Of a stretch of 64,000 nucleotides of DNA, positions 16,601 through 24,661 are shown in pieces. This stretch comes from Rhodococcus ruber. GTDB taxonomy: Bacteria > Actinomycetota > Actinomycetes > Mycobacteriales > Mycobacteriaceae. The first letter of the stretch is position 1, and each line of letters opens with the position of its first letter. Below the pieces are notes generated by a model that ran no database searches, was not told the DNA's origin, and saw only the letters and a program-made list of their open reading frames with translations. Position numbers and translations under genes: made by a program. Location of the stretch: contig NZ_JAPWIJ010000012.1 of the NCBI RefSeq assembly GCF_027270735.1, positions 92,056 to 156,055 of the forward strand. Reading direction: 5' to 3'.

Positions 16601-17677
16601 TCAGTAGCCGAGGTCGGCCCAGATGCCGTCGACGAATTCGGTTTCGGTTCGGAGGCCTTCGGCGAACTCGTCACCGACTGCAAAGGTGTCGGTCCATCTG
16701 TTGCGTTCGAGTGCATCTCGCCATTCCGGTGTATCGACGAGTTCGGTGACGATGGCTTCGAGCTCGGCCCGCTGCTCGTCAGTGATTCCAGGAGGTGCGA
16801 CGATTCCGCGCCAGTTGGTCAGCGACACGTCGTACCCGAGCTCCACCAGAGTCGGCAGGTCTATGGCGGGCACCGGCTCGGGGGCCGAGATGGCAAGGGC
16901 GCGAAGGTTTCCGGCGTCGATTTGATCGACGAAGTCCTCGTACCCGCTGACCGACGCCTTGATGGTGCCCGACATCAGGGAAGTGGCGAGTTCACCTCCG
17001 CCCGAGTAGGCGATGTAGTTGACCCCCGCGGGGTCGATGTCGTTCTGCTGGGCCATCCTGCTGATGATCATCTGATCGACGCTGCCCAACGATCCTCCGC
17101 CGAACGAGAAGCGCTGCGGGTCTTCTCGCCAAGCCTGCATCAGGTCGTCGAGGGTCAGGATCGGTGAATCCGCAGGTACGACGACGACGTCATAGTCGTC
17201 GGCGAGGCGGGCGATCGGGGTGACGTCACCGAGGTCGACGTCGGACCCATTGATGTTGATGGCACCGAGCATCGTGATGCCCATGACCATCATCGTGGCT
17301 GCGTCACCGGCCATTCCGGTGAATTGGCTGAGGCCGATAGTGCCGCCCGCACCCGGAATGTTGACCACCTGGGTGTTGTTGACGATTCCCTGCGCACGCA
17401 GAGCTTGCTGAGCTTCACGCGCGGCACCGTCCCACCCTCCCCCTGCGGCAGCCGGTGCGATGAGAGTCAACTGGGAACGAGCATCTGCGCCGCCCCCACT
17501 CGACGAGGCATCGACGACGCCGATTCCCACGATCGCCACCGATGCCACCAGACCCACTGCGACGAGCGCGCGACGCCCGGCCTTCGAGAGGCGGGGTGAG
17601 CGTATCGGCACCACGGTCGACGGCGACTCCGCGTCCGTGGGTGTCGTGGGGTCGACAGAATTCTCGGGGGAGTTCAA
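16601..17677 (-). CDS. tctC: Tripartite tricarboxylate transporter, binding protein TctC
   Basis: A protein of about 358 residues. After a hydrophilic leader there is a membrane segment, ALVAVGLVASVAIVGIGV, then a TctC-type binding domain: LIAPAAAGGGWDGAAR, NIPGAGGTIGLSQF, GGGSLGSVDQM, LTNWRGIVAPPGI. TctC captures the carboxylate outside the membrane for TctAB. The start is uncertain. The longest frame would begin inside the operator, so a later start is needed; I used TTG with GAGGTG six bases upstream, while GTG three codons earlier is also possible. The basic stretch and apolar segment act as a signal or anchor. It heads the operon tctC-usp-tctB-tctA-FAH. Confidence 0.88.
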   Translation of the reverse strand: MNSPENSVDPTTPTDAESPSTVVPIRSPRLSKAGRRALVAVGLVASVAIVGIGVVDASSSGGGADARSQLTLIAPAAAGGGWDGAAREAQQALRAQGIVNNTQVVNIPGAGGTIGLSQFTGMAGDAATMMVMGITMLGAININGSDVDLGDVTPIARLADDYDVVVVPADSPILTLDDLMQAWREDPQRFSFGGGSLGSVDQMIISRMAQQNDIDPAGVNYIAYSGGGELATSLMSGTIKASVSGYEDFVDQIDAGNLRALAISAPEPVPAIDLPTLVELGYDVSLTNWRGIVAPPGITDEQRAELEAIVTELVDTPEWRDALERNRWTDTFAVGDEFAEGLRTETEFVDGIWADLGY

Positions 17678-17732
17678 CGAGCACACCTCAATTGCGTCTG
17701 CGACACGAACATCAGGCGACGTTCGTCGTTGC

Positions 17733-17748
17733 AGGTTATAACCTATAG
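17733..17748. promoter_or_regulatory. GntR operator, copy upstream of tctC
   Basis: The sequence AGGTTATAACCTATAG contains a perfect 12-bp palindrome, AGGTTATAACCT, of the GT-N-AC type bound by FadR/FCD GntR proteins. It lies 55 bp upstream of the chosen tctC start and is identical over 16 bases to the copy upstream of the aconitase gene. The regulator gene sits between the two copies. Confidence 0.78.
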
Positions 17749-17799
17749 CGCGTGATGTCCAACACAACTACCGGATCCCCATTCGCGTAGTACGGAGCG

Positions 17800-18477
17800 C
17801 TAGACCTGAGCGGAATCCCCGAGGGCCACGATGGCCCGCCGGCCGAGGCTACGGCGGATGTGCTCGGTCATGACTTCGGCTGCCGCGTCGGCATTTCCGG
17901 TCGCGACGGCCTCGTAGATCGCCGTATGCTCCGCCTCGACCCTGGCACGATCACGCTCCGTATCGCCGCCGTGCCGCAGCCCCACCAGCCGATAGCGGTC
18001 GGCCTTGTCCCACAACCGTTCGAGAATGTCGATGAGCACCGGGTTCGCCGATGCTCGGTACACAGCGCGGTGAAACTCGCGATGTCGCAGCAGTGCATCG
18101 AGGTCCGCTGCATCGGTGATGGGCTCGAGGCGACTGAGCGCGAACTCCATTCGAGCGATGTCGGACTTGGTTCGATGCTGGGCGGCCAGGGATGTCGCAA
18201 GTGGGTCGAGGCTTTCCCGCACCTGATAGAGGTGGCGGGCTTCGTCGGCGGATACGGCCGTCACCCGGGCGTCGCGGTGGGCTTCGAGATCGATCATCCC
18301 CTCGGCCGCGAGTCTCCGAATTGCCTCTCGGAGCGGCGTAGTACTGACTCCCAGCTCGGCTGCGAGTTTGGCCTGGCCGATGACCGACCCGGCTTCGAGG
18401 GTTCCGGTGAGAATGCGCGTCCTCAACTGCCCGTATGCGTAGTCGTTCTTGGTGAACGTAGCTTCGGGCATGCTCAT
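17800..18477 (-). CDS. GntR-family regulator, FCD (FadR) subfamily
   Basis: A 225-residue regulator. The winged helix at residues 10-75 includes LAAELGVSTTPLREAIRRLAAEGMIDLEA-type sequence; the all-helical FCD ligand domain (about 85-215) has the metal-binding His/Asp pattern (HREFHRAVY, EHTAIYEAVATGN, EHIRRSL). FCD proteins sense small organic acids. The first ATG is preceded by GAGGAGG; a second ATG two codons later is weaker. It lies between tctC and the divergent aconitase gene, with identical operators on both sides, so it most likely controls transporter and aconitase together and responds to a tri- or dicarboxylate. Confidence 0.92.
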   Translation of the reverse strand: MSMPEATFTKNDYAYGQLRTRILTGTLEAGSVIGQAKLAAELGVSTTPLREAIRRLAAEGMIDLEAHRDARVTAVSADEARHLYQVRESLDPLATSLAAQHRTKSDIARMEFALSRLEPITDAADLDALLRHREFHRAVYRASANPVLIDILERLWDKADRYRLVGLRHGGDTERDRARVEAEHTAIYEAVATGNADAAAEVMTEHIRRSLGRRAIVALGDSAQV

Positions 18478-18548
18478 CCGGTGGCCTCCTCTACGCGGCG
18501 AAACGAGCTGTAACGCGCGTGAAGCTTATCATCGGAGCTGCAAGCACG

Positions 18549-18564
18549 AGGTTATAACCTATAG
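18549..18564. promoter_or_regulatory. GntR operator, copy upstream of the aconitase gene
   Basis: The same 16 bases, AGGTTATAACCTATAG, end 7 bp before the aconitase start codon and lie about 70 bp upstream of the gntR start. The position inside the likely transcription start or leader of the aconitase gene suggests repression. Confidence 0.78.
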
Positions 18565-18571
18565 TGATTGC

Positions 18572-21211
18572 ATGAACTTGTTCGCTACCGTCACTGTGAC
18601 CGACATCGACGAACGGACTCTGTCGGTCGTCGATGTCGAGAGCACGGTCGGATCCGAGGTTTACCGGAGATGGCCGGTCGTTCTCCGATTGCTCGCGGAG
18701 AACGTCGTCAGAACCTCGACCCCGGCCACTGCTCTTCAGGCGCTCGACGACTTGCGATCGTGGCTGGGCGCTCGATCAAGTTCCGCAGAGATCCCGTTCC
18801 TACCCGGGCGGTTGATGATGCACGACACGACGAGTACACCTGCCCTGGTGGACATCGCCGCAATGCGAGACGTCGTCGCAGCTCGCGGCGGCGATCCATC
18901 GTCACTCAGTCCTGTTCTGCCTGTGGAGGTCTCGGTCGACCACTCGCTCGCAGTGGAATCGTTCGCCGATCCAGCCGCCGCCGCGATCAATCTCGAACAC
19001 GACATGCGCAGGAACGGCGAGCGGTACCGCTTCCTGGCGTGGGCATCGGGTGCGATGGCATCGGTGCACATCAATCGCCCCGGTACCGGCATCATGCACA
19101 CAATCAATCTCGAACAGTTGGCCACGGTGGTCACCGTCGAACGCCGCGACGGTACCGACTGGGCCGTCCCGGACATGATGCTCGGAACAGACAGCCATAC
19201 ACCGATGATCAACGGCCTCGGCGTCCTGGCCTGGGGGATCGGCGGACTCGAAGCACAGTCGGTCATGTTCGGAATGCCGACCACGTTGCAAATCCCCGAC
19301 GTCGTGGGAGTGCGGTTCACCGGATCGCTCACTCCGGGTGTCATGGCAACCGATCTCGCACTGACGGTCACCCATTGTTTGCGAAAGATCGGAGTAACAG
19401 GGGAATTCGTCGAGTTCTTCGGTCCGGGGGTGTCCACCCTCACTGTCGGAGACCGAGCTGTCGTGGCGAACATGGCCCCGGAGTACGGAGCCACCACGGG
19501 CTACTTCCCCGTCGACCACCATGCGCTCGAATACCTGTCCAACACCGGACGGACCGAATACCAGTGCCACCTCGTCGAGACGGTGATGAAGCGAGCCGGG
19601 TTGTGGTTCGACCCCGACGCCGAACCCGACTACTCCAGGTCCATCACCATCGACCTCTCCGCCATCGAAACGTCCGTTGCCGGGCCACGTCGCCCCCAGG
19701 ATCTGCTAGCACTGTCCGACGCGGGAGATGCGATAGTCCACGCCGGCACACCGCCCGTGGACAACGACAGCGAACTCCCCGACTTTCCGGTGGCCATCGC
19801 GTCGATCACCAGTTGCACCAACACCTCCGACCCACGTCTGCTGATCGCCGCAGGTCTGCTGGCCAGGAACGCCAGGGCGTTGGGCCTGAGAACACCGGCC
19901 TGGGTGAAGACTTCGCTGGCTCCCGGGTCCCCCTCGGCCGCAAGTCTGCTCCGGCGCGCGGGTCTGATAGACGACCTGTCCGCCGTTGGCTTCGATATCG
20001 TCGGGTACGGATGCGCCACGTGCATCGGAAACTCTGGAGGTCTGCTCGACGCCACCGCAAGAGCCGTCGAGACCGGCACTGGATCGCCGGTGGCAGTGCT
20101 GTCGGGCAACAGGAATTTCCCCGGGCGAGTACACCCCGATCTCGAATTGGGATTGTTGATGTCTCCGCCCCTGGTGATCGCCTACGCCCTGGCCGGAGAC
20201 GCCTCGGTCGACCTGACCATGCAGCCGTTGGGTCGAGACGACAGCGGCAATCCGGTGCACCTGGAACAACTCTGGCCCGATGTGACCGAGATCGACCGCG
20301 TGCTCTACGAGGCCAGACGGTCTCAGGACGTTGTCGACGACTTCGCCGAAGCGTCCTCGAACGGTGTGTGGGACGCCATCGAAGCCCCGGTGGGCCCGCT
20401 GTTCCCATGGGACCCTGCTTCGACGGCCCTGCGGCCGTCTCCTTTCGCGGACGCAGAATTCGCCGAGGGCGTCCTCGGCAGGTACTCCGCGCACCCACTG
20501 TTGGTGCTCGGTGACGACATCACCACCGACCACATCTCCCCCGCCGGTGCCATCCCCAGAAACAGCTCGGCGGCGGACTATCTCGTCGAACGCGGAGTCC
20601 CCAGAAACGATCTCAATGTCTTCGCCTCCCGTCGAGGAAATTGGGAACTCATGCTGCGCGGCGCTTTCCAGAACCGCAACGTCCACAACGCGCTCGCACC
20701 CGATGGGCCCGTCGCGCACACTGTGCACGCCCCCAGCGGCGAGGTGATGCCGTTGATGGCTGCGGCGCAACGGTACGCCCACGACGGAGAGAATGTGGTG
20801 ATCATTGCCGGCGAACGTTACGGAATGGGATCGTCACGAGACTGGGCCGCGAAAGCGGTACGGCTACTGGGCGTTCGGGCCGTACTCGCCCGTAGCTTCG
20901 AGCGCATCCACCGATCGAACCTCATCGGCGTCGGCGTCCTGCCCCTCATCGTTCGGCCCGCGGACGCCGACATTCTCGCGACATGCTCGTCGGGAGACCG
21001 CATTCACATAGACGCGTCACCGCACAGATCGAACGCTCGAACGGCCACGGTGATTCTGGTACGGGCAGACGACACCCGGCATGAATTCGAGGCCGACATC
21101 GCGGCCGAAACCGAACAAGACCGACAGCTGCTGGAGAACGGAGGAGTGATACCGACCATCCTCGACCGTATTCAGCGGGCCGACATCGCCCCGTTGAAGA
21201 GTGGACGGTAG
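18572..21211 (+). CDS. Aconitate hydratase-family enzyme (AcnA type)
   Basis: An 879-residue [4Fe-4S] dehydratase. The cluster cysteines are readable in SITSCTNTSDP and GYGCATCIGNSG; substrate-loop motifs include GTDSHTPMINGLGVLAWG, LLVLGDDITTDHISPAG and AGERYGMGSSRDWAAK in the swivelling C-terminal domain. Aconitases interconvert citrate and isocitrate; relatives act on 2-methylcitrate derivatives or other tricarboxylates. It is slightly shorter than housekeeping AcnA and is locked to a tricarboxylate transporter through shared GntR operators, so it is probably a dedicated catabolic paralogue rather than the TCA-cycle enzyme. Earlier in-frame starts would cross the operator; the ATG chosen lies just after it. 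Confidence 0.9.
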   Translation: MNLFATVTVTDIDERTLSVVDVESTVGSEVYRRWPVVLRLLAENVVRTSTPATALQALDDLRSWLGARSSSAEIPFLPGRLMMHDTTSTPALVDIAAMRDVVAARGGDPSSLSPVLPVEVSVDHSLAVESFADPAAAAINLEHDMRRNGERYRFLAWASGAMASVHINRPGTGIMHTINLEQLATVVTVERRDGTDWAVPDMMLGTDSHTPMINGLGVLAWGIGGLEAQSVMFGMPTTLQIPDVVGVRFTGSLTPGVMATDLALTVTHCLRKIGVTGEFVEFFGPGVSTLTVGDRAVVANMAPEYGATTGYFPVDHHALEYLSNTGRTEYQCHLVETVMKRAGLWFDPDAEPDYSRSITIDLSAIETSVAGPRRPQDLLALSDAGDAIVHAGTPPVDNDSELPDFPVAIASITSCTNTSDPRLLIAAGLLARNARALGLRTPAWVKTSLAPGSPSAASLLRRAGLIDDLSAVGFDIVGYGCATCIGNSGGLLDATARAVETGTGSPVAVLSGNRNFPGRVHPDLELGLLMSPPLVIAYALAGDASVDLTMQPLGRDDSGNPVHLEQLWPDVTEIDRVLYEARRSQDVVDDFAEASSNGVWDAIEAPVGPLFPWDPASTALRPSPFADAEFAEGVLGRYSAHPLLVLGDDITTDHISPAGAIPRNSSAADYLVERGVPRNDLNVFASRRGNWELMLRGAFQNRNVHNALAPDGPVAHTVHAPSGEVMPLMAAAQRYAHDGENVVIIAGERYGMGSSRDWAAKAVRLLGVRAVLARSFERIHRSNLIGVGVLPLIVRPADADILATCSSGDRIHIDASPHRSNARTATVILVRADDTRHEFEADIAAETEQDRQLLENGGVIPTILDRIQRADIAPLKSGR

Positions 21212-21305
21212 CTGTGTGGCTACCGTATCGCCCAAGGTGCCGTCAGCACGCCGCTCGAGTCACAGCAGTTTGCAGCGGATGCCTCAGCGCACGTCCCTGG
21301 CAGCA

Positions 21306-21535
21306 TTATTCTCGATTCGGACTTTCCGTGATGTGTGGGCGATCCAGAGCACTACAGTTGCGGCCGTTGCGTTTTGCAGTGAAGAGAGCAGCGTCGGCGG
21401 CGGCCAGTGTCCCGTCGAATATCTGCCGGGAAGTGCTGCGATCCATGTGCGGCAACGAACCGCCGATGCTGCCCGGGATTGCGATGTCGTCGTCGACGTC
21501 GTGTTTGCCGATGCCGACGAGCCCGAACAGCAATG
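21306..21535 (-). pseudogene. GGDEF (diguanylate cyclase) C-terminal remnant
   Basis: Read on the minus strand, the last 75 codons give IPGSIGGSL, then DGTLAAADAALFTAKRNGRNC before a stop. This is the standard end of a GGDEF domain (S-I-G-x-S ... LLxxADxALYxAKxxGRN). No GGDEF signature or N-terminal half is found in any frame upstream; the frame there reads as shadow sequence. It is therefore a truncated, presumably silent fragment. Confidence 0.6.
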
Positions 21536-21642
21536 TCTGAACGAGGACGCCTGTTCGCAGCAGCGGGTCGGGAGGCTCGTCGTACGTCCGAGCGCCCGAC
21601 GAAATGTGGGTTGGCGCAGTTCTCGCCGTCGATTCCCGGTGT

Positions 21643-22188
21643 CTACCCACAGGAACCGTCTCGTGCCATCTCCGTTCGCCACCGCAGACTCGCTCGGATC
21701 GCGTCGCCCACGCTCGCCGCGAAATCGGCAACGGTGCTCTCCGAATCGATCTGTGCAAGTGCAGCTTCCGCCATCGGTCGGCGATTCGGGTCGATCGAAC
21801 GCTCGGTATTGGGCGATCCGCCGTCGATACCCAACCGAAACGCACTGGGCGGGGCCATACGGATTGCGGGAATGCGTTCGGCGTTTCGTGGAACTGCCGA
21901 ACAGTCGATGGTGAGCAGCATTCGATCGTGGCGCAGGAACGTCTGCTTGTCGGCAATGGCAACATACAAGCCATCGTTCGCCTGGGCGCGTGTGGCCAGT
22001 CGCGCGAGCACCCGACGAATGCGCTGCTGACATTGCGTCCGGTCCGATGAAATGACCAGCGCAGCATCTGGTACCGACGATCGCGCGCGGTGGGCCTGCT
22101 CCGTCAGGGTGGTCCACGCACAATCGTCGCCATCACCGAAATATGTTCGCAACAGCCACAGTTCAGAGTGGTTCTTTCCGTCGGTCAT
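21643..22188 (-). CDS. Hypothetical protein, 181 aa
   Basis: A moderately codon-biased frame with a normal ATG start. The N-terminus LWLLRTYFGDGDDCAWTTL, with a later LLTID strand, faintly recalls the DUF6924 pattern (LLVRTDFxDDxAW...), but I would not assign it. There is no signal peptide or membrane segment. The upstream gene on this strand is the hydrolase, 67 bp away; downstream lies the GGDEF remnant. The frame could itself be partly degraded, since its C-terminal third has little recognisable structure. Confidence 0.45.
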   Translation of the reverse strand: MTDGKNHSELWLLRTYFGDGDDCAWTTLTEQAHRARSSVPDAALVISSDRTQCQQRIRRVLARLATRAQANDGLYVAIADKQTFLRHDRMLLTIDCSAVPRNAERIPAIRMAPPSAFRLGIDGGSPNTERSIDPNRRPMAEAALAQIDSESTVADFAASVGDAIRASLRWRTEMARDGSCG

Positions 22189-22255
22189 GGTGATCCAATC
22201 CGAGAACTGTGGGGTGCACCGAACCGTTCGGCCAGGCGGAGGGGACGGCCCGGAG

Positions 22256-23182
22256 TTACAGGGGCACGTTGTCGGCCAGAAAGGTCAGTTGGTCTCGTAT
22301 CACCGAGGAGAACAGTGGCTCGACGTACGGATCGAAATGGCCACCGTCGTAGGTACGTACCGTGGCCTTGCGGACTTGTGCCGCGGCGCGTCGTGCGACG
22401 GCAGCCGGGGTGACGGCATCATCGGACGCGATCTGCACCAGCGTGGGGCAGTCGATCGCGGACATCGTCCGGCCCGGGGAATAGCGCCAGATCTTCAACA
22501 GAATCCGGGCCGCCACGGTCTCGGGGTAGTCGCCGTCGTTCAGGCCAGACTCGAGCACCAAGCGGTCGCGCCCCTTCACCGCGTCGGGTGAGACCATCAC
22601 TGCGCGCGCACCCGGTAGCCCGACACTGTCGACGTAGCGTGGCGATCGCCCGAGCACAGCGCGGACGCTGTCGGTGATGGCGGCCGGTGCCAGCCGCAAT
22701 GCCTGCCGGAACCCGGTCGCGCGAACGGCGGCAATGCCGTCGACGTGGGGCACCTGGGCGATGACCGCCGCAAACCGAATGCCGTTGCCCGCCAATGTGA
22801 GTACGTGGCCACCGGCGAACGACGTGCCCCATCCGACGATTCGGTTCTCGTCGACGCCGTCGAGCGAGCGAGCGAAGCCGACCGCGCTTCGCCAATCGGC
22901 AAGCTGCGAACTCACGTCCAACAGTTGGCGCGGTTCGCCGTCACTGTCCCCGAAGTACCGATAGTCGAAAACGCAGACCACATAACCGGCCTCGACGAAA
23001 CGCTCGGCGTACGCGTACAGGCGCATCGCCCGAGGAGTGCCGAATCCGTGCGCCATCACAATTGCCGGCCGTGCCTTGGCGGTGGACCCAGCGGGACGAA
23101 ATACCGTTGCCGCACAACGAACTCCGTCCGACATGAACGATGTTTCGGTGCGGGTGAAGCCGGTGTGGTTGTCGGTGCTCAT
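22256..23182 (-). CDS. Alpha/beta hydrolase (dienelactone hydrolase-like)
   Basis: A 308-residue hydrolase. The oxyanion strand is VMAHGFGTPRA, followed by FDYRYFGDSDG; the nucleophile elbow is GWGTSFAGG (Ser about 122), the acid lies near ASDDAV and the His in TYDGGHFDPY. This layout matches dienelactone-hydrolase/YcjY-type esterases. AGAGAG lies upstream of the ATG. It shares direction and a 40-bp gap with the SDR gene upstream and probably forms a two-gene unit. Next to a lipase and a TetR regulator, a role in ester or lipid breakdown is plausible but not shown. Confidence 0.85.
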   Translation of the reverse strand: MSTDNHTGFTRTETSFMSDGVRCAATVFRPAGSTAKARPAIVMAHGFGTPRAMRLYAYAERFVEAGYVVCVFDYRYFGDSDGEPRQLLDVSSQLADWRSAVGFARSLDGVDENRIVGWGTSFAGGHVLTLAGNGIRFAAVIAQVPHVDGIAAVRATGFRQALRLAPAAITDSVRAVLGRSPRYVDSVGLPGARAVMVSPDAVKGRDRLVLESGLNDGDYPETVAARILLKIWRYSPGRTMSAIDCPTLVQIASDDAVTPAAVARRAAAQVRKATVRTYDGGHFDPYVEPLFSSVIRDQLTFLADNVPL

Positions 23183-23222
23183 GCGTATTCTCTCTGTTCC
23201 AGAGCAGGTCGGTGATCGGATC

Positions 23223-24020
23223 TCACAGCTTGAAAGGGTTGAGGGTTTTGCCGAGGTAGTACCCGATGCGGGTCGGAATCGGTTTGGCTGCAGCAGCAGT
23301 CACTTTGTTGACCATCCCGGGCACGCACACCGGCGTGCCGTTGTTCACGGCCCGACATCCCTCTCGAACGACGTCCTCGGGCGACTGCCACAGCAGAGAG
23401 GGCAGCTTCGATGATGCGGCATCCCTGGTTCCCATGACGTCGTGGAACTCGCTGTGGGTGAAGCCGGGGCAGAGTGCAGTCACGTGGACGCCGTGCGGGC
23501 GCAACTCCATGTCGAGTGCTTGCGACATGTCGAGCACATAGGACTTGATTCCGGTGTACAGCAGACTTGCACCGGGTGGAAGCAACGCCGCCAACGACGA
23601 CAGATTCACGATTCGGCCGTATCCGCGCTCTTTCATGCCGGGCACCGTGAGATGAGCGAGTTCGGTGACGGCAGTGATCATCACCTGTATCTCCGCGGCG
23701 AGTGCGTCGAACGGCGCATCTGCGAACGTGGAGTTCCCCGACATGCCCGCATTGTTGACGAGGATGTCGACGTCGACGCCGAGGGATTTCGTTTTGTCGA
23801 GGATGGCCCGGGGCGCAGAGCGGTCGGCGAGGTCCGCGGGCACGACGTCGCATCGCACATCGTGCCGGGACGACAATTCGTCTGCCAGAGCGATGAGTCG
23901 GTCCTCGCGTCGCGCGACGAGAACGAGGTTGTGCCCCTCGGCCGCGAGGTGTCGTGCAAAAGCCGCACCTATGCCCGCTGATGCTCCTGTGATCAGCGCG
24001 GTTCTTCCGGTCTTCGACAT
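23223..24020 (-). CDS. Short-chain dehydrogenase/reductase (SDR)
   Basis: A 265-residue classical SDR. The cofactor site TGASAGIGAAFARHLA is at residues 13-28, with VARRED after strand 2 (Arg suggests NADP), NNAG at about 90, and Ser-Tyr-Lys as SLAALLPPGASLLYTGIKS with the Y-x3-K pair. The C-terminus is longer than in small SDRs (KVTAAAAKPIPTRIGYYLGKTL), a pattern common in mycobacterial and rhodococcal lipid-associated SDRs. It is divergent from a TetR gene with two operator-like repeats between, so it is a likely target of that repressor. Confidence 0.9.
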   Translation of the reverse strand: MSKTGRTALITGASAGIGAAFARHLAAEGHNLVLVARREDRLIALADELSSRHDVRCDVVPADLADRSAPRAILDKTKSLGVDVDILVNNAGMSGNSTFADAPFDALAAEIQVMITAVTELAHLTVPGMKERGYGRIVNLSSLAALLPPGASLLYTGIKSYVLDMSQALDMELRPHGVHVTALCPGFTHSEFHDVMGTRDAASSKLPSLLWQSPEDVVREGCRAVNNGTPVCVPGMVNKVTAAAAKPIPTRIGYYLGKTLNPFKL

Positions 24021-24035
24021 CGACGGGCCTCCACT

Positions 24036-24083
24036 CTTGAACGGTATTCAAGGACGGTAACAGGCTCTTGAAGACCAATCAAG
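24036..24083. promoter_or_regulatory. Pair of TetR-type operators
   Basis: Two related 17-bp inverted repeats lie in the divergent space: CTTGAACGGTATTCAAG (perfect half-sites CTTGAA and TTCAAG, 5-bp spacer) and CTTGAAGACCAATCAAG (one mismatch). Their centres are 31 bp apart, close to three helical turns, so two repressor dimers could sit on the same face of the DNA. Confidence 0.7.
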
Positions 24084-24097
24084 ATATGGTTGGTCGT

Positions 24098-24661
24098 ATG
24101 CCCAAGAACCGCGGACTTCACGACCGCGAGAGCAAGCGAGAGGACATCGTGGTCGCCGCCCGCGAGATGTTCGTGTCCGACGGCTTCGATCGCACCTCGA
24201 TCAGCCGCCTGGCGAAAGCAGCAGGCGTCACACCGAATACGCTGTACTGGTATTTCGGCGACAAGGACGACATCCTGGTCGCTGTTCTGACGGCCATCGC
24301 CGCCGAGGACGCCACGGACTATCTCGACGTCGTCGACCTACCACTGGCCGACCGGCTGTTCTGGCTGGTGGAGCGGCTACGCAAAGTCGGTCCGTTGGTC
24401 TCCACCGTGCACGATCGGGTGAGCGAGTCCGAGGCCATCGATCAATGGCACAACGGGTTTCATGCCTTCGCGGAATCGCTGTTCACCGCCGATATCGAGG
24501 CTGCCGGCCTATCCGGTGAGGCGGCCGACGCCATGCTCCGCATCGGTACGTTCGTCGTCGAGGGATTGCTGACTCACGCGGCGTCACCTGCAGACTCCCG
24601 AGCGGTCATCGACCGACTCGTCGACACCATCGCACCCGCACCAGGAAGTGATTCACCATGA
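24098..24661 (+). CDS. TetR-family repressor
   Basis: About 187 residues. The N-terminal HTH reads REDIVVAAREMFVSDGFDRTSISRLAKAAGVTPNTLYWYFGDKDD, a textbook TetR domain; the C-terminal helices bind ligand and dimerise. A TTG in frame at 24068 would place the start inside the second operator, and an ATG at 24086 is also possible; I prefer the ATG giving MPKNRGLHD. No clear ribosome site is visible, so the mRNA may be leaderless. Its stop overlaps the lipase start by four bases. Likely targets are its own operon (with the lipase) and the divergent SDR-hydrolase pair. Confidence 0.87.
   Translation: MPKNRGLHDRESKREDIVVAAREMFVSDGFDRTSISRLAKAAGVTPNTLYWYFGDKDDILVAVLTAIAAEDATDYLDVVDLPLADRLFWLVERLRKVGPLVSTVHDRVSESEAIDQWHNGFHAFAESLFTADIEAAGLSGEAADAMLRIGTFVVEGLLTHAASPADSRAVIDRLVDTIAPAPGSDSP

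Noticed and set aside
17678..17767. Longer N-terminus for TctC starting at the first in-frame ATG
   Set aside because: It would place the GntR operator inside the coding region; a later TTG or GTG fits better.
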